Below are positions 46,376-58,689 of a stretch of DNA of 64,000 nt, piece after piece. Numbering within the stretch: position 1 is the first letter of the stretch; each line of letters begins with the position of its first letter. The DNA is taken from positions 2,206,001 through 2,270,000 of the forward strand of contig JARFJB010001965.1 of NCBI GenBank assembly GCA_036346205.1, read 5' to 3'. The DNA is from Vesta saturnalis (lineage: Eukaryota; Arthropoda; Insecta; Coleoptera; Lampyridae). The notes beneath the pieces are model-generated. The model was not told the DNA's origin. It did no database searches and saw only the letters and a list, made by a program, of their open reading frames with translations. The translations under genes were made by a program, and so were the position numbers.

Positions 46376-46383
46376 GTTATAAG
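46376..46383. repeat. Target-site duplication of hAT, right copy
   Basis: GTTATAAG, identical to 43745-43752. Confidence 0.93.
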
Positions 46384-46625
46384 TAATAGTTTCTATTATA
46401 AATCTGCTAGGTATTCTTGTTTTCCCTTCTTTGTGTCATTTTTGTGACAATGTAAAGTCTACTTGCAATAACTAGGTGTTTGAACGTTATACTATTCTGT
46501 TGAATAGAATACAATATGTTATATGTACATTTAGTCTCTTTTGGATTTTATATCTGTGGCCTACTGAAATGAATATGTATTTTTGTTACTGTTGTTAAAA
46601 TAAAATAAAGTAAATAAATAAATAG
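46384..46625 (+). pseudogene. LINE 3' part and A-rich tail (right of hAT insertion)
   Basis: Sequence directly after the hAT continues the LINE 3' region and ends with AAAATAAAATAAAGTAAATA and further AAAT repeats at about 46597-46625, a tail typical of Jockey-like LINEs. Linkage to the fragment at 43293-43744 is inferred from position. Confidence 0.5.
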
Positions 46626-46629
46626 ATGT

Positions 46630-49500
46630 CTTTAAATGCGGAACAAATCGCAGTTATTTTAAGTTACCAAATAAGAAATGTTTCTTCCCGTGACTCTTGT
46701 TCACTGTCTTTTCAACAAATCCTCATCGAGTTGCATAAATCATCATAGAAATTGTTCTTCGGTGAGCCAAGAGCCGTTGAAATGTTGCAAGGGGAATGCG
46801 CAGATCGTATGGAAACTCTACTGACATCTACCATTTATTGTATATTTCAGGATCTGATTACGTTTAACACTTGTCAAATAAGAGCTAAATAAACTACAAT
46901 GTTAAAAGCAAAGAAAGATAGTGTGATATGCGGTATAAATGCCAACGAATCAATTATACGCCATATAAAGCACAACAATGAGAAGATATTTCATGCAACA
47001 TATATGACATTAATTTAGGCCTCATGGATTAGACATAAACTATATTATATTATATCAATTATGTAGGTTAATGTCTAATCCAGTTTTTATTTACCATGCT
47101 GTTGTTATTTTTTTATTTTTGGTATCAAATCTTGAATTTATATGTATGAAAGGACAATTAATTAATACACAACAGATTATATTAAACTCGTGAAAGAAAA
47201 TATATGCGCAGCACACATTTCAACCTTATTTAACTGATAAAGTACTAAGTATATAATTCATATTGCGCGACATTTATTAAAAATAATTACAGCGAAAGTG
47301 TGACATAAGAACACATAATCGTCCGGAAAATGTTGGTATTCATGAGAATTTTTCTAGAGCCGCCGGAAAGGAATAAAAACTGACGGAAACCGTAAACATC
47401 GTGCGGACTCCATTAAGTTTTCCGTACAAAATGTTAGCTGGGATGGGATTATAATGAAAACTCCGAGGAATTTGTCTTGTCTCGGTGTGAATTATGCAAA
47501 TGTAAACCGCCAACGTGGAAACTCGCCTCTTAAATTGCATTTCTAGTGCTATAAATAAGAGCTTTTCCTTCTAATAATGAAGCAAAACCTATGAAATTTA
47601 GCAAGATTTTCATTTTTTACAATGAATTTATAATTAATGAGTCTTTTTGTAAATTTTCTCATTGGTAAGATACTTCCGGACTTCAGTTGACGATTATCGA
47701 ATATCGCTGCAATCTCACAAAGATATAGGTCTAATGTAAATATAAACGTTCGTCGGTCATATGGCCGACGGTAAATGTCGATAAATGCTATAATCGACTT
47801 AGACAAAAAGTATATCCCTTCTAAAACATATCAAAAATTGCTACCAATTACAGCATATGCCTGCAGGTAAATTTTTAATGGCCGTTGGTTAAAAACTAAA
47901 CAATAATGGCGAAAGACCGACTGATGATGCGTGTGGCTGTGGTTTTAAAAGTAATTTCGTTTTGAAAAGAAAACGTTATTATTACGTGATTTTAACTGAA
48001 AGAAGGTTAGTGCATTTCCAGTCGTGGATGTTTACGACTACACAACGTGACCAAAAAATTAAAAATTGCTTTCAAGTATACCCGAAGATGATCATGCTTG
48101 CGTGAAGCCACCTGATATTACGTTTTGTTCTTCAATCAATTCATTTTTTGTCGTCACTAAACAAAGACTTATTTACGATGTATTTATGTACTCATCTGCA
48201 TTTGTTATTTTATAAAACAGGTTTACTTTATTCAAATTTACTACACAGTTCAGTTGCTTTCTTTATTTTGTAAAAAAATCAATAAAGAAATAAATTATCC
48301 ACGCGTTACAATTATTAACTTAAAACGATACACGAGTTGTATGCTGAAGACTACTATTACACTGGCTTAGGTCGGTACCTAAAAACCGTAATTTAAAAGT
48401 TTTAATAAGTAATAAATAGCATTAACTGTAATTCTGTAATGTTCAAAGATTTTCACCGAACAAAATTTCGGTATATGAATTGGTTAAATTTGAGTGTCTG
48501 TGTATGTGTGTGCGTATGTAGCTTTTTTATGTTAAGGAGTATTAAAAATCTGACTTTAGTTTCTGACAGAGGATCAAAAGTAATAGGGGTTGCCAGCAGA
48601 AAATTATTAATATAGATAATATGATATATGTTTCAATGTTTTTATAGAAGCGGGCGGCTTTGGAATTTTTTTTAAGTTGGCATCTAGATGTCTATTAACC
48701 TCTATTTGACACGAACTTTTAAACGTCAGTTTGACGTAGATTATTGTTTTTTTAACAATAAAGTTTAAAGTTACTAGTTTGTATTTACATTGCAATTTTG
48801 TTCGGTCTGGCAATGCTAGGAGGCATTCTTAACTTTTTTTTACATAAGAAAACACTAAATCCACAATTGAATAATAAGGTAAGTCTTCAATATCAAAATT
48901 GAAAATTTAATGTGATAATAATGAAAATCTTCTTACGAAAAAATGTAATTTTTAGTTTCCCATCTATTCAGTAGTACGGTCTATCATGCCGGTCACAAAT
49001 TGGCAATGGGATATATCTAATTGTTAGCCAACTGTTTGAAATTACATTCCCCTAGATAAATTACCGAACGTTCCCCTTGAGCGTTTTACGCAATTGTGTC
49101 CGCCATTTTGGAAATACTTAGATATAAAAAATGGTTAGTTACCTTTAACCTTGTTAATATAATTTAATTGCGCAATTTTAATTTTTTTGAATCTACTTTG
49201 GAAAACCTTTTGACGTTTGATACATAGTTTTTATGGTATTAATTATGGAAATCAATTCTTTGAAAAATTAAATTTGATTAAATTTGAAGTACTCTAATAA
49301 TGAAAAGTCAATTGTCATATAAAAATCTATCATTTCACAATAAATTTTTATCTACCATCTTTTATATCTTGTAAATATAAGCAAACTAAGAGAGTATTTC
49401 TGGTAAGCAAGTATGCTTTCTTTTAGAAGTTTTTCTTCTGAAAAGGACTTAAAGATACATGTTAATAATAAGCATGAAGATCTTTATAAAAAATAAAAAT
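46630..49500. other. No recognised gene
   Basis: Short frames only (minus 47340-47540, 47549-47806, 48607-48813), with no motifs I recognise and no repeat structure evident. Confidence 0.5.
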
Positions 49501-49639
49501 TTGTGAGTTTTGTTTCTGTTAACCATGTTAATTCAAAAATTATTTGCAATTGTTCAAGTATGTACATAAAAAATAATAAAATTCAAAAAATAAAATTAGA
49601 ATCTATGTCTAGTAACGCAGAAAAACGAATTTACAGTCC

Positions 49640-50690
49640 GGTAAGTTATTGTATTGTAGAAAATGTATTAGAACAATTCGACGGATTCCAAATAGTGCTC
49701 GTCTTTTAGCAGCTGACAAATTAACTACTGCAGTTAACAAAATATTAGAACGTAACAAAATTGTCGCTGGGAAGAACGACTACTCTTTTCGCACAAGTCT
49801 TTTAACATGGGTGTTTTTATACTACAACGATTAAAATTAGTGATATTATGAAACAAATTGTGCTAACAATAGACTAACTGAAATTAAAACAGTAATCTTT
49901 CCTTATCTAGACATATAGCAGCTACAGTTTCTGATTTTGATTTTAAAGGAGCCATTCTCATAATCAGCTCGTACAATAATTTAACACCTAAAGACCAATC
50001 TACATTACATTCTTCAACCGTTAAACATCTTGCACCTTCACGATTGTTCATGCTTCCTCAACCACCGGATTGTTCAACAGAATATCTTGCTCTAAAAGTA
50101 GAAAAAAGAAAGGTATACATTCATTTCCTCTTGGCTCAGAATTCTTAAAAGGAAAAACAATCGAACGCACTTTAGTTGCATTTTCAAACTGATGCAATTT
50201 TTTACTTGAAAGGAACGTTGTTAACGAGATTCTTCCAATCCTTTGTGTTCTCTCAAAAAATAGAGATTCGTCCCATTGTAGTTAGTAACACTTTTAGACA
50301 TCGTAGTGCTTGTACTAAGTCCTATAATAAGATTCAAACCTTTCCCCACATCAAGTAGGTGTTGCAATCAAAAGCGGCTGTCGAAGAACAGTACATGCAG
50401 TAAGAACATAATCATGCTTTTAGAGTTTAGAAATGTTGTTCCTCAACTTTAGCCATTAATATATAAAGATTATAACATATCTTTTCAAAGAGACGCTCAA
50501 CAAGGAGACCCATGTAGCCTGTCTGGTTTTAATTTGATTAGTTACCATACAGTAAGAACTATGCATTCAAAATTGAAGTTTTGGTATCTCGATGATGCGT
50601 TTTTAGCAGACAACCAGATTGCAGTACTTGAAAACTTTATTCAATGAAATTGTTCCTTTCAAGAAATTTACCTTGGAGTCAAGGTCAAGA
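49640..50690 (+). pseudogene. Non-LTR reverse transcriptase relic with QQGDP and YLDD motifs
   Basis: The reading begins near 49655 with RRIPNSARLLAADKLTTAV and ILERNKIVA, followed by a linker with ILIISSYNNLTPKDQ (about 49950-50000) and LPQPPD near 50060. After an eroded interval, RDAQQGDPC (about 50490) and LKFWYLDDAFLAD (about 50575-50615) give two RT signatures, the second containing the catalytic YLDD. Stops and frameshifts are many. The layout (long N-terminal linker, then QQGDP, then YLDD) recalls a LINE-like RT distinct from the Jockey-type copies here; clade not determined. Confidence 0.6.
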
Positions 50691-50787
50691 TGATCTAGAA
50701 CTTCTTGGATATCCTATTTTTGAATATTATTACTTATTACACATACACATATACAGGTACAGCAGGTTATATAATCGCTAAATCGAT

Positions 50788-50794
50788 GTGTGTG

Positions 50795-50871
<77 letters not shown>

Positions 50872-50875
50872 GTAC

Positions 50876-50932
<57 letters not shown>
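50788..50932. repeat. (GT)n-(TA)n compound microsatellite
   Basis: A long GT tract (about 50790-50873) is followed by a TA tract (about 50877-50932) that abuts the nested palindromic element. Confidence 0.95.
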
Positions 50933-50933
<1 letters not shown>

Positions 50934-51236
50934 GGCATTAGTGAAAAGTCCCATATCACCTTTATTTAAAGATCAAAAATTAAATACAAAAGTTGTAAGG
51001 TATGTTCTGGTGCATGTTCCAAAAAATATTTTTAATTATACAGGGTAGATCATAAAAGCTTAGAAGTAATTTAAATCTTTTTTTTAAATAGAAAACCCTA
51101 TATATTATTACATATTTAGATTCTACATATAATTTTAGACACATTTTATGTATAATGTCCTATACCTAAATCTAACCGTTTTTGACAAATTTCAAATTTT
51201 TGCCAAAAATGACGTTTGCAGGCCAAAACACAGGTT

Positions 51237-53695
51237 TTTTTTTTATGATTGTGGACCTGAACAGGCTAAATAAGGCCTATCGTGCTAAAGCACTCAGGAA
51301 CACTTAGGAGGATGGATAGAGGGATAATGAATTGCCAATAGATGCCTATGAACAGCTACCTTAAATTTTCTCATATCATAAGTGAGAGGAAAACAGGAAC
51401 TAGGGAGATCATTCCAGAGTTTAGAGGCCGTGTAGAAAAATGTGGATTGCGCCCGTTTGGTACGACAAGTGGAGATTTGTACTGCATACTGATGATGTGA
51501 TTGAGCGAACCGAGTGTTTCTCGCAAAGATAGCCGGAGATGGTATCAAAGAATGTAATTCACCAGCACAATAGCCGTAGTAATAACGATAATACAAAGAA
51601 AGAACTGAAACCATCCTTCTATGCTCAAGGGACTGTATGTGAGAAGTTAAAGACGGGTCATTTATAAGCCTAATCGCTCTTTTTGAATACGATCAACGAT
51701 ATCGAGAGCGTATTGGGGAGCACTAACCCAAAGGTGAAAATTATATTCCAGATGAGGCCGAATTTGGGCCTTATACAGCAAAAGGAGTTGTCGAGAGGTA
51801 AAGTACTGCTTAGATGTGTACAAAAGCCTATTTTACGAGCAGCTGTTTTGGTAGCTGGCAGAAGATGGTCAACCCATGAGAGATTTGAAGATACAGTCAT
51901 ACCCAACAGAGTAATAGAGTCTGAAAACTTAAGAACTGAGCCATTCATACTTACAACAGGAAATGATCGATCTTTTTGGCGGACATAAGGCAACACTGAG
52001 TTTTGTTAGCATTAAATTTAACTAGATTATTGCTTCCCCATTCGAGAATACGTTGAATGTCTTTGTTGATTGAATTTGCCATTTCAGCTTTAATTTCTTG
52101 ATTTGACATAGAAGGTGGATTATCACTATGAGTAGACTGAGATGAACTACAGTGAAGAGTGCTATCGTCAGCAAAGCAATGGATGGGGTTAGTTGTTGAA
52201 GAAATAAGGTCGTTTATGTACAGCAGAAAAAGTGTAGGCGCTATAACGGATCCCTGTGGTACGTCCGCGTTAATGCTAACTTCTTTTGAAAAAAAGCCAT
52301 CAACTACGACACGTATTCGTCTTTCATCAAGGAAACTAGAAACCCAGTTGATGAGCGCATCATTTAACCCAAACGAGGTGAGTTTGGCAAGTAAACACTT
52401 ATGCCAAACTTGGTCAAATGCCTTTGAGATATCTAAAGCGACTACAACTGTTTCATTTATTTTTTAAAGATATTGCATCAGAACAAGCCTTATTGAACCA
52501 GGGTTGGGAACGTGAATGACCTACACGGTACTGTTTTTTCGGAATGTATAACTCCATTCCCATGAGGATGACTTCAGATACTGAAAGAGCGATGTCCGAA
52601 GAAGAGGACGACTTAAAACAATATGCACGCCATGGAAAGGTTGCAAAGAAATCCCGTAAATCACTCCATCGAGCTGACTTAAAACACCACAAGGTTCTAT
52701 CGGTTTTGCGAACAACAGTGGAATTAGGTACAGTAGAAATGATTTTTATTAGACAATGGTCGGAAAGACCTAAAGGCGAAAGAACGGAAGTTTTATAAAC
52801 AAGAGGGTTTGATGTAAGAAAGAGATGTAGAAGATGTGGAGTATGGTTAGGGTTATCAGGATTCTTGTGGGTTCAGAAATCATTTGTGTGAGATCACATG
52901 AAATAGCAAATGTTTCTGCACTATGACCAGCGGATTTGTAGTAGATGAAAATTGAAGCCAATTAGAGTTATGAACATTGAAATCGCCTACAAATGAGATA
53001 TCGCAAGATGGAAACTGAGACAGGAGATAGTCAACTTTCGTACTAAGGTAATCGAAGAAGTCTTGAAAGTTGCTGTCATTAGAGACCTATAAATGCAACA
53101 GTAGAATTTCACAAAATTAGGACCAGAATGTTTAAACCAAATCACGTCAAAATTTTTATTTTCTAAGGAAGAAACCCTCTTGCAAGCAATTCTGTCCTTG
53201 ATGTAGGCACATACGCCTCCTTTATATCGAAAGTTAGAGTGAAGATGGTATTGAGGAAATTGCAAGTCGGGTGACTCGGAGCTTTCCGAGGAGACTTGTG
53301 TTTCAGATAGAAACAATATATCAGGTTGTAATTGTTCAAGATGTTGGTGAATAGCATTAAGATTAGACCTGATACCGCGGATGTTGCAGTAGTGAATCAG
53401 AAAGTTGATACTTTCGATGACCGAGGTCGCTTGGGCCCTGCCCTCCCGGACATCCGAATGGGGCAGGATTTTACGTCCGGAATTTATAACCCTAGAAACC
53501 ACAGCCATCTTATTTTTTAATTTGGGACTTTTAATCCGATAGGAAGACAGTGAAGGCGAGAAGGAAGAATAAGGATGAGAATAGATTGAGGATGATGGAA
53601 AAGGTAACCGGCAGCCCTTACCGAGCTCAGAAAATCGGAGACCCAATATTAAGGAGCCCATGGTAAGGGTGGTGGTACCTCCCCGGCTGGCATGG
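51237..53695 (-). pseudogene. Jockey-like LINE (endonuclease and RT) with internal RT deletion, inserted in a palindrome arm
   Basis: Minus strand, 3' end at left with an A tail (T run at 51236-51244 on +). From about 53540 the endonuclease begins: IHYCNIRGIRSNLNAIHQHL, DILFLSETQV (catalytic Glu), then KGGVCAYIKD; the frame breaks near 53080. WFNKACSDAISLKNK ends near 52460 and joins directly to VVVALDISKAFDQVWHKCLL, so the first part of the RT is missing. INADVPQGSVIAPTLFLLYI and HCFADDSTLH (catalytic Asp pair, near 52170) follow, then the C-terminal part to 51294. Several stops and frameshifts occur. Confidence 0.8.
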
Positions 53696-53823
53696 AGTAT
53701 ACATGCCTACCACCTAATAAATCTTTTCTAAACGAAGCCTTCATCAATTAGTTATGGTTGGTTTCCTTGGAAATGGGGACCTACTCTAATGGGCTGTATT
53801 GATATTTTTGTAATACATTCATA

Positions 53824-55704
53824 CAGGGTGATCAAAAATGGACAATAAAAAGTAGATTCAAAAACCTATAGTCATTTTTTTATGGAAACCCCCTATTTTT
53901 TTAATTCTATCTTATTTAGCATTAAAAATAAGGGTGACTTTGTATAAGAGTGTATATTCCAAAAAATTGTAGTTTTTGAAATAATGACAATTTAACATTT
54001 TTTATTGTAAAAAGGCTATACGGCTTTCAAGTTTTGTTGTTAGTTGGCCGTGACGGCGAGGTGTGGCATATAAAAATAATAGAGATCATCAGAAACGTCA
54101 TTATTTATTGTCAGTTGATAATTTGTGTGATGCATTAGTGTATTTTATAGCAAATTCATTTAAAACTTGAATTAAAATTGTAAATAATGAATTTTTCGCA
54201 AGCCGAGATGGTTGATATGATTTTTGTTTTGGGAGCTAGTGGTAAGAATACGCTCTTAGCAAGAAGACTGTATCAACAACGGTTTCCAGAGAGACGGCAA
54301 CCTGAAAGAAGGGCATTTGAAAAGCTTTTGGAGCGTTTTGAAAGAACTGGCAATGTGTTATATGAAAAAAATACTAGTGAAAAACATGCACAGACTGAGG
54401 AAAATCAATTAAATGTACTATTAACAGTTCACGAAAATCTATATATTGGACAACGACCCATTTCTCAGCAGGTTGGTTCTGAACGACGTACGGTACAGCA
54501 GATGTTGAAGTCTCAAAAAATGCACCCCTATCACATTCAACTACTTCAAGAGTTGGTTCCTGAAGATTATCAAAGACGACTGGAATTTTGTCAATGGGCT
54601 CAAAACAAAATAAACCAACAAAGAAATTTTGTTCATTTGATTTTATTTACAGATGAGGCCACATTTCACAGAAACGGAAGTGTAAACAGACACAATTTTC
54701 ATTACTATTCTACCGAAAATCCACATTTTGTAAGATATACTTCTCAAACTAGATGGTCTTTTAATGTTTGGGGAGGTGTTGTCGGTAATCATGTGATTGG
54801 ACCATATTTTTTTGATAAACGAGTAACAGGGGAAATATACTTAGACTTTCTGCAAAACCATCTACCTAATTTCTTGCGTCAAGTGCCACAGGATACGTAA
54901 CAAGAAATGTGGTTTCTTCGTGATGGGGCCCCAGTACATCACACAGGTCCGATAATAACTTTTTTAAATGCTAGATATCCAGAATGTTGGATTGGGAGGG
55001 GAGGGCCTGTTGCTTGGCCTGCTAGATCCCCAGATCTTACTGAAATGGACTTTAGCATATGGGGTTGCGTCAAAGAGCAGGTTTATAAAATACCGCCTAC
55101 AACAAAGGAAGACATGAAGATTAGGATTAGAAACTGTTTTCAAAACATTAGTGTTAAAATGTGTAGAAATTTAAGCAGCGAATTTGAGAGACGTATTGCA
55201 TTGTGTATTCAAGAAAGAGACGGACCTTTCGAACAACTTATTAGGTAGTACGTATTTGACGTGTTTCTAGTACTTTTATCTGTATAATTAGTTACAGGTT
55301 TAGTTACATTAGAGGTGTTAAGTTTATGATTAGGGTTAGGACATAATTTGTTGAATCAAAAAATATTGTCTTTACTTTAAGTTCGTTTAATAAAATAATT
55401 ATTTATATGGGGTTCAATAAATTATAATATTTCAATCTGAAGTGCTCGATTTTTTTTGTTTCGCCGCGCCCCGCCGTCACGGCCAACTAACAACAAAACT
55501 TGAAAGCCGTATAGCCTTTTTACAATAAAAAAATGTTTAATTGTCATTATTTCAAAAACTACAATTTTTGGAATATACACTCTTATACAAAGTCACCCTT
55601 ATTTTTAATGCTAAATAAGATAGAATTAAAAAATAGGGGTTTCCATAAAAAATGACTTTATAGGTTTTTTGAATCTACTTTTATTGTCCATTTTGATCAC
55701 CCTG
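53824..55704 (+). mobile_element. DD41D mariner with inverted repeats of about 235 bp
   Basis: TIRs run from 53824 to about 54056 and from about 55468 to 55704; both start CAGGGTGATCA and are flanked by TA. The inner ends share TTGTTGTTAGTTGGCCGTGA in inverted orientation. The element carries a single transposase gene. Confidence 0.9.
54187..55248 (+). pseudogene. DD41D mariner transposase, complete except for one in-frame stop
   Basis: The frame has 353 codons before the terminal stop and one TAA at 54898-54900. The N-terminal helix-turn-helix region (SQAEMVDMIFVLGASGKN, RRLYQQRFPERRQPERRAFE) is followed by a second DNA-binding helix pair. Catalytic residues: first Asp in LFTDEATFH (about 54652), second Asp in FLRDGAPVHH (about 54923), third Asp in SPDLTEMDF (about 55049). 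There are 41 residues between the second and third, hence DD41D (the rosa-type group of mariners). TIRs lie at both sides. It is the best-preserved transposase in the window. Confidence 0.9.
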
Positions 55705-56122
55705 TATGAATGTATTACAAAATATCAATACAGCCCATTAGAGTAGGTCCCCATTTCCAAGGAAACCAACCATAACTAATTGATAAAGGCTTCGTTTAGA
55801 AAAGATTTCCACCTATGTTTTGGCCTGCAAACGTTTTTTTGACAAAAATTTTGAAATTTGTCAAAAATGGTTAGACTTAGGTATAGTACATTATACACTA
55901 AATGTGTCTAAAATTATATGTAGAATCTAAATATGTAATAATATATAGGGTTTTCTATTTTAAAAAAATTTAAATTTACTTCTAAGCTTTTATGATCTAC
56001 CCTGTATAATTAAAACATTTTTGGAATATGCACCAGGACATATCTTACAACTTTTGTATTTAATTTTTTTGTATCTCTTTAAATAAAGGAGATATGGGAC
56101 TTTGTCACACTAATGCGCCACC

Positions 56123-56124
<2 letters not shown>

Positions 56125-56178
<54 letters not shown>

Positions 56179-56195
56179 TATATGTATATATGTAT
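56125..56195. repeat. (TA)n microsatellite flanking the nested palindrome
   Basis: A TA tract starts at the outer element's right end, mirroring the TA tract at 50877-50932. Confidence 0.9.
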
Positions 56196-56520
56196 GCAAA
56201 CTAAACCTGATATTTACAGGAAAGATGAAAAGAAAATATTTCTGTATTATAAGTGTTTTGTAACTGTGTTTCATATTAGTTGATTTGATTGGCCTATTTT
56301 TAGTGTTTGCTTTTATGTGCTATGAAAGCAAAAACTCTAAAAATAGGCGGATCATCTCAATTAAAATAAAATATTATCTCAAAAGGTTTGTTTAAATATC
56401 AGTTTTGCTAGCTTACTGTCAACAAGAAAAATTTAAATTAATATTCATTAATTTAACAGTAATCACTACATCTTAGATTAGATATAATAAACAAGAAAAC
56501 TATAGCATAAAATACAAAAA

Positions 56521-57015
56521 TTATAACAAATGTTCAGTGTGATTGCCATTTTCTTGAATGCATAATATAATTCTGCTGCTAAAAGAATGTACGCTTGGAG
56601 TGATTGTTCCGAAAGTATTTGTCATTCTTTCTTGCATGTCGTTGACGGTAGCAGGTGAATTATGATAAACCAAACTTTTAACGTAGCACAAAAAGTAATC
56701 AATTGGTTTTAAATCTGGTGATTTCACAGACTAACTGTTAAGAGTTCCCCTTTCTATCCATTTATTAGGAAATATTTTGTCCGGGTAGTGTTTTATGAAT
56801 CCATGAAAATGCGCAGGAACGCCGTCTAAGTTGATGACGGATTCTACTTCGAGCGTTTAGACAGTTTAGAGGCTTGTTTTCAAGGAGGTTCCAAAAATTT
56901 CTTTTTAGAAGTATTAGGAATTTGTTTCCGTTTCAATTTCCACAAAGAAATACGAATCGACAGAGTATTTTTCGATCATTTCGCCAAATACATTCAGACT
57001 CCATCGATTTTTGGT
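56521..57015 (-). pseudogene. Mariner-type transposase C-terminal half
   Basis: Minus-strand reading: LTKNRWSLNVFGEMI (about 57005-56960), a decayed stretch, LDGVPAHFHGFIKHYP (second Asp, about 56835), FPNKWIERG, then after a stop VKSPDLKPIDYFL (third acidic position, about 56690) and the C-terminus SSRIILCIQENGNHTEHLL ending at 56521. Spacing of the second to third site is similar to the DD41D copies nearby. The first catalytic Asp and the DNA-binding region are absent. Confidence 0.75.
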
Positions 57016-57239
57016 TAACTGTTCGAAATGGATGTCTATTTTATAGAAAATAAAAAATTAGGTATGCTTGATTGTTATATTAAAAAGGTAAATTGCACCA
57101 CGGTCTAGCTCAGTGAGGTGCAAACTTATGAAACTTACTGTAATTGAAAACTCTTTGATTTTCAGGTCGTGAGGGAGGCAGAGATATTATCCGTAGGTAT
57201 AACCAGTAATGCATCTTTCTTGTTGGACGCCACTCAATT

Positions 57240-57536
57240 TATAGGTTTAATAATTAAAATACAACAACAATTGAGAAAGTTGTACCTTATTAACATAATA
57301 GGTAATCTGAATAAACACTAAACAACAGTATTTATACGTATATTTAATAACGCAAAATGTCTGATTAATATCAGCATAAAACAACTAAAACTATATTTCT
57401 CGTAAAACTTTACGATTTTAAAATTTTAAATTAAACAACTATACAAGCTTATAACCTATATTTAGTTAAAATTCAAAATGCAATATGGTCAACACTGTAT
57501 TCAAGAATAAAAATACCTATGTCAACAAATATACTT
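57240..57536 (-). repeat. LTR, left copy
   Basis: Matches 63445-63741 over about 270 bases with scattered mismatches and short indels. It starts TATAGG where the right copy starts TGTAGG. A primer-binding-site-like TGGCGTCCAAC on the minus strand lies just left of it at about 57222-57232. Confidence 0.85.
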
Positions 57537-57539
57537 AAA

Positions 57540-58680
57540 ACGTACTTTGCATAAAAGGATACGTATTACCTATATGTACTCAAAATAAATATATTACTTC
57601 CTCTTAAAATGCACTGTAGTAGGAGGAATTCATTTTGCATTCCTAAGACACACATACGATTCCATTTGCCAACAACGTACAAATAAACGAACTGTAGACC
57701 ATATATGAAGGTAATGTAAGTTCCATAATATCAGCGTAAGGTAAGGTACTATAATTATTTTCATCTGTCTTCAACGTACAAATAGACAAATCGTAGACAT
57801 ATAGGTAAGGTAATTTTCATGCCTTCCACATACCAATAATGGAAAAACTACAAATGCGGGCAAACTAACAGCAAGCGGTAATGATATAAATGTATCCCTA
57901 TTTTTAAGTATTCAAGACAAAAATTTCGTATCTTTCTGGTCATGCACGCCATTTTATGAATTTTTCGTGACATCATGCAGCACGCTTTTACAACGAACAA
58001 AATTCTTAAAATTTCAGCTTTTTCTTCGCCCAAGCGGTTTCCTTAATGTAGAGGCATACCCTTGTACCCTTCTTTGTTCCCTTATAAAAACAAAACAAAA
58101 CCTAAACGTAATGCAATGAACTGTGTGGCAGAAGAGACGGAAAGGAAGTGAATCAAGTGTGCCACGTTTGCATTTGCGCACAAAACTTAGACCATACTAT
58201 ACTATATACAGAGGTACTCGTAATTATATACACTAAAGTGAAAATATCGAAATACGTTCCAAAATTTAATTATTGAAAGAAAAAAGATACCAACGTAATG
58301 CACATATATTTACCAATAATAATACCAACTCTAAACTTCAATTAAGGTAACGATAGACAAGAATTGGCACGTTACACATGCCACTCAACAACAAAAAAAA
58401 AATGAATAAAACCCTAGGAATCCTAAACTAAGCCACAAGTTGTTCGAAGAGTTACGATCCAGATCGTGTTACTATCATCACCCATACATACGACAACCTT
58501 ACTACATTTGCTGGCCCACAGACACACTCACAACCAAACCAACAATATTAACCAAAAAGAATACTAAACTCGAAGAAACAATTGAAAAACTGAACTAAAC
58601 TAAAATGAACAATAAACTATTACTGAAATCGTATACTAATTCTACCAACTATAATAAACCCTATTTGCCTATATACAAAT
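57540..58680. other. Internal region of the gypsy-like element, no recognisable pol
   Basis: Between the left LTR and the integrase tail there is AT-rich sequence with only a minor 61-codon frame (minus 57848-58033) and no envelope-like or other domain that I recognise. Confidence 0.5.
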
Positions 58681-58689
58681 TGATTCAAA

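Larger units (their letters stand above)
50933..56124. mobile_element. Nested palindromic elements: outer MITE-like, middle MITE-like and inner mariner, each inserted at a central TA
   Basis: Three pairs of inverted ends are found. Outer: GGCATTAGTG at about 50934 against CACTAATGCGCCACCCTG ending at 56124. Middle: CAGGGTAGATCATAAAAGCT at 51041 against AGCTTTTATGATCTACCCTG ending at 56004. Inner: CAGGGTGATCA at 53824 against TGATCACCCTG ending at 55704. The arm sequences between these ends match in inverted orientation, and each step is flanked by TA. A LINE lies in the left arm of the middle element. See findings for two interpretations. Confidence 0.85.

Noticed and set aside
50705..51048. 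Frames across the (GT)n-(TA)n microsatellite
   Set aside because: Repeats of CV, YI and TH residues only.
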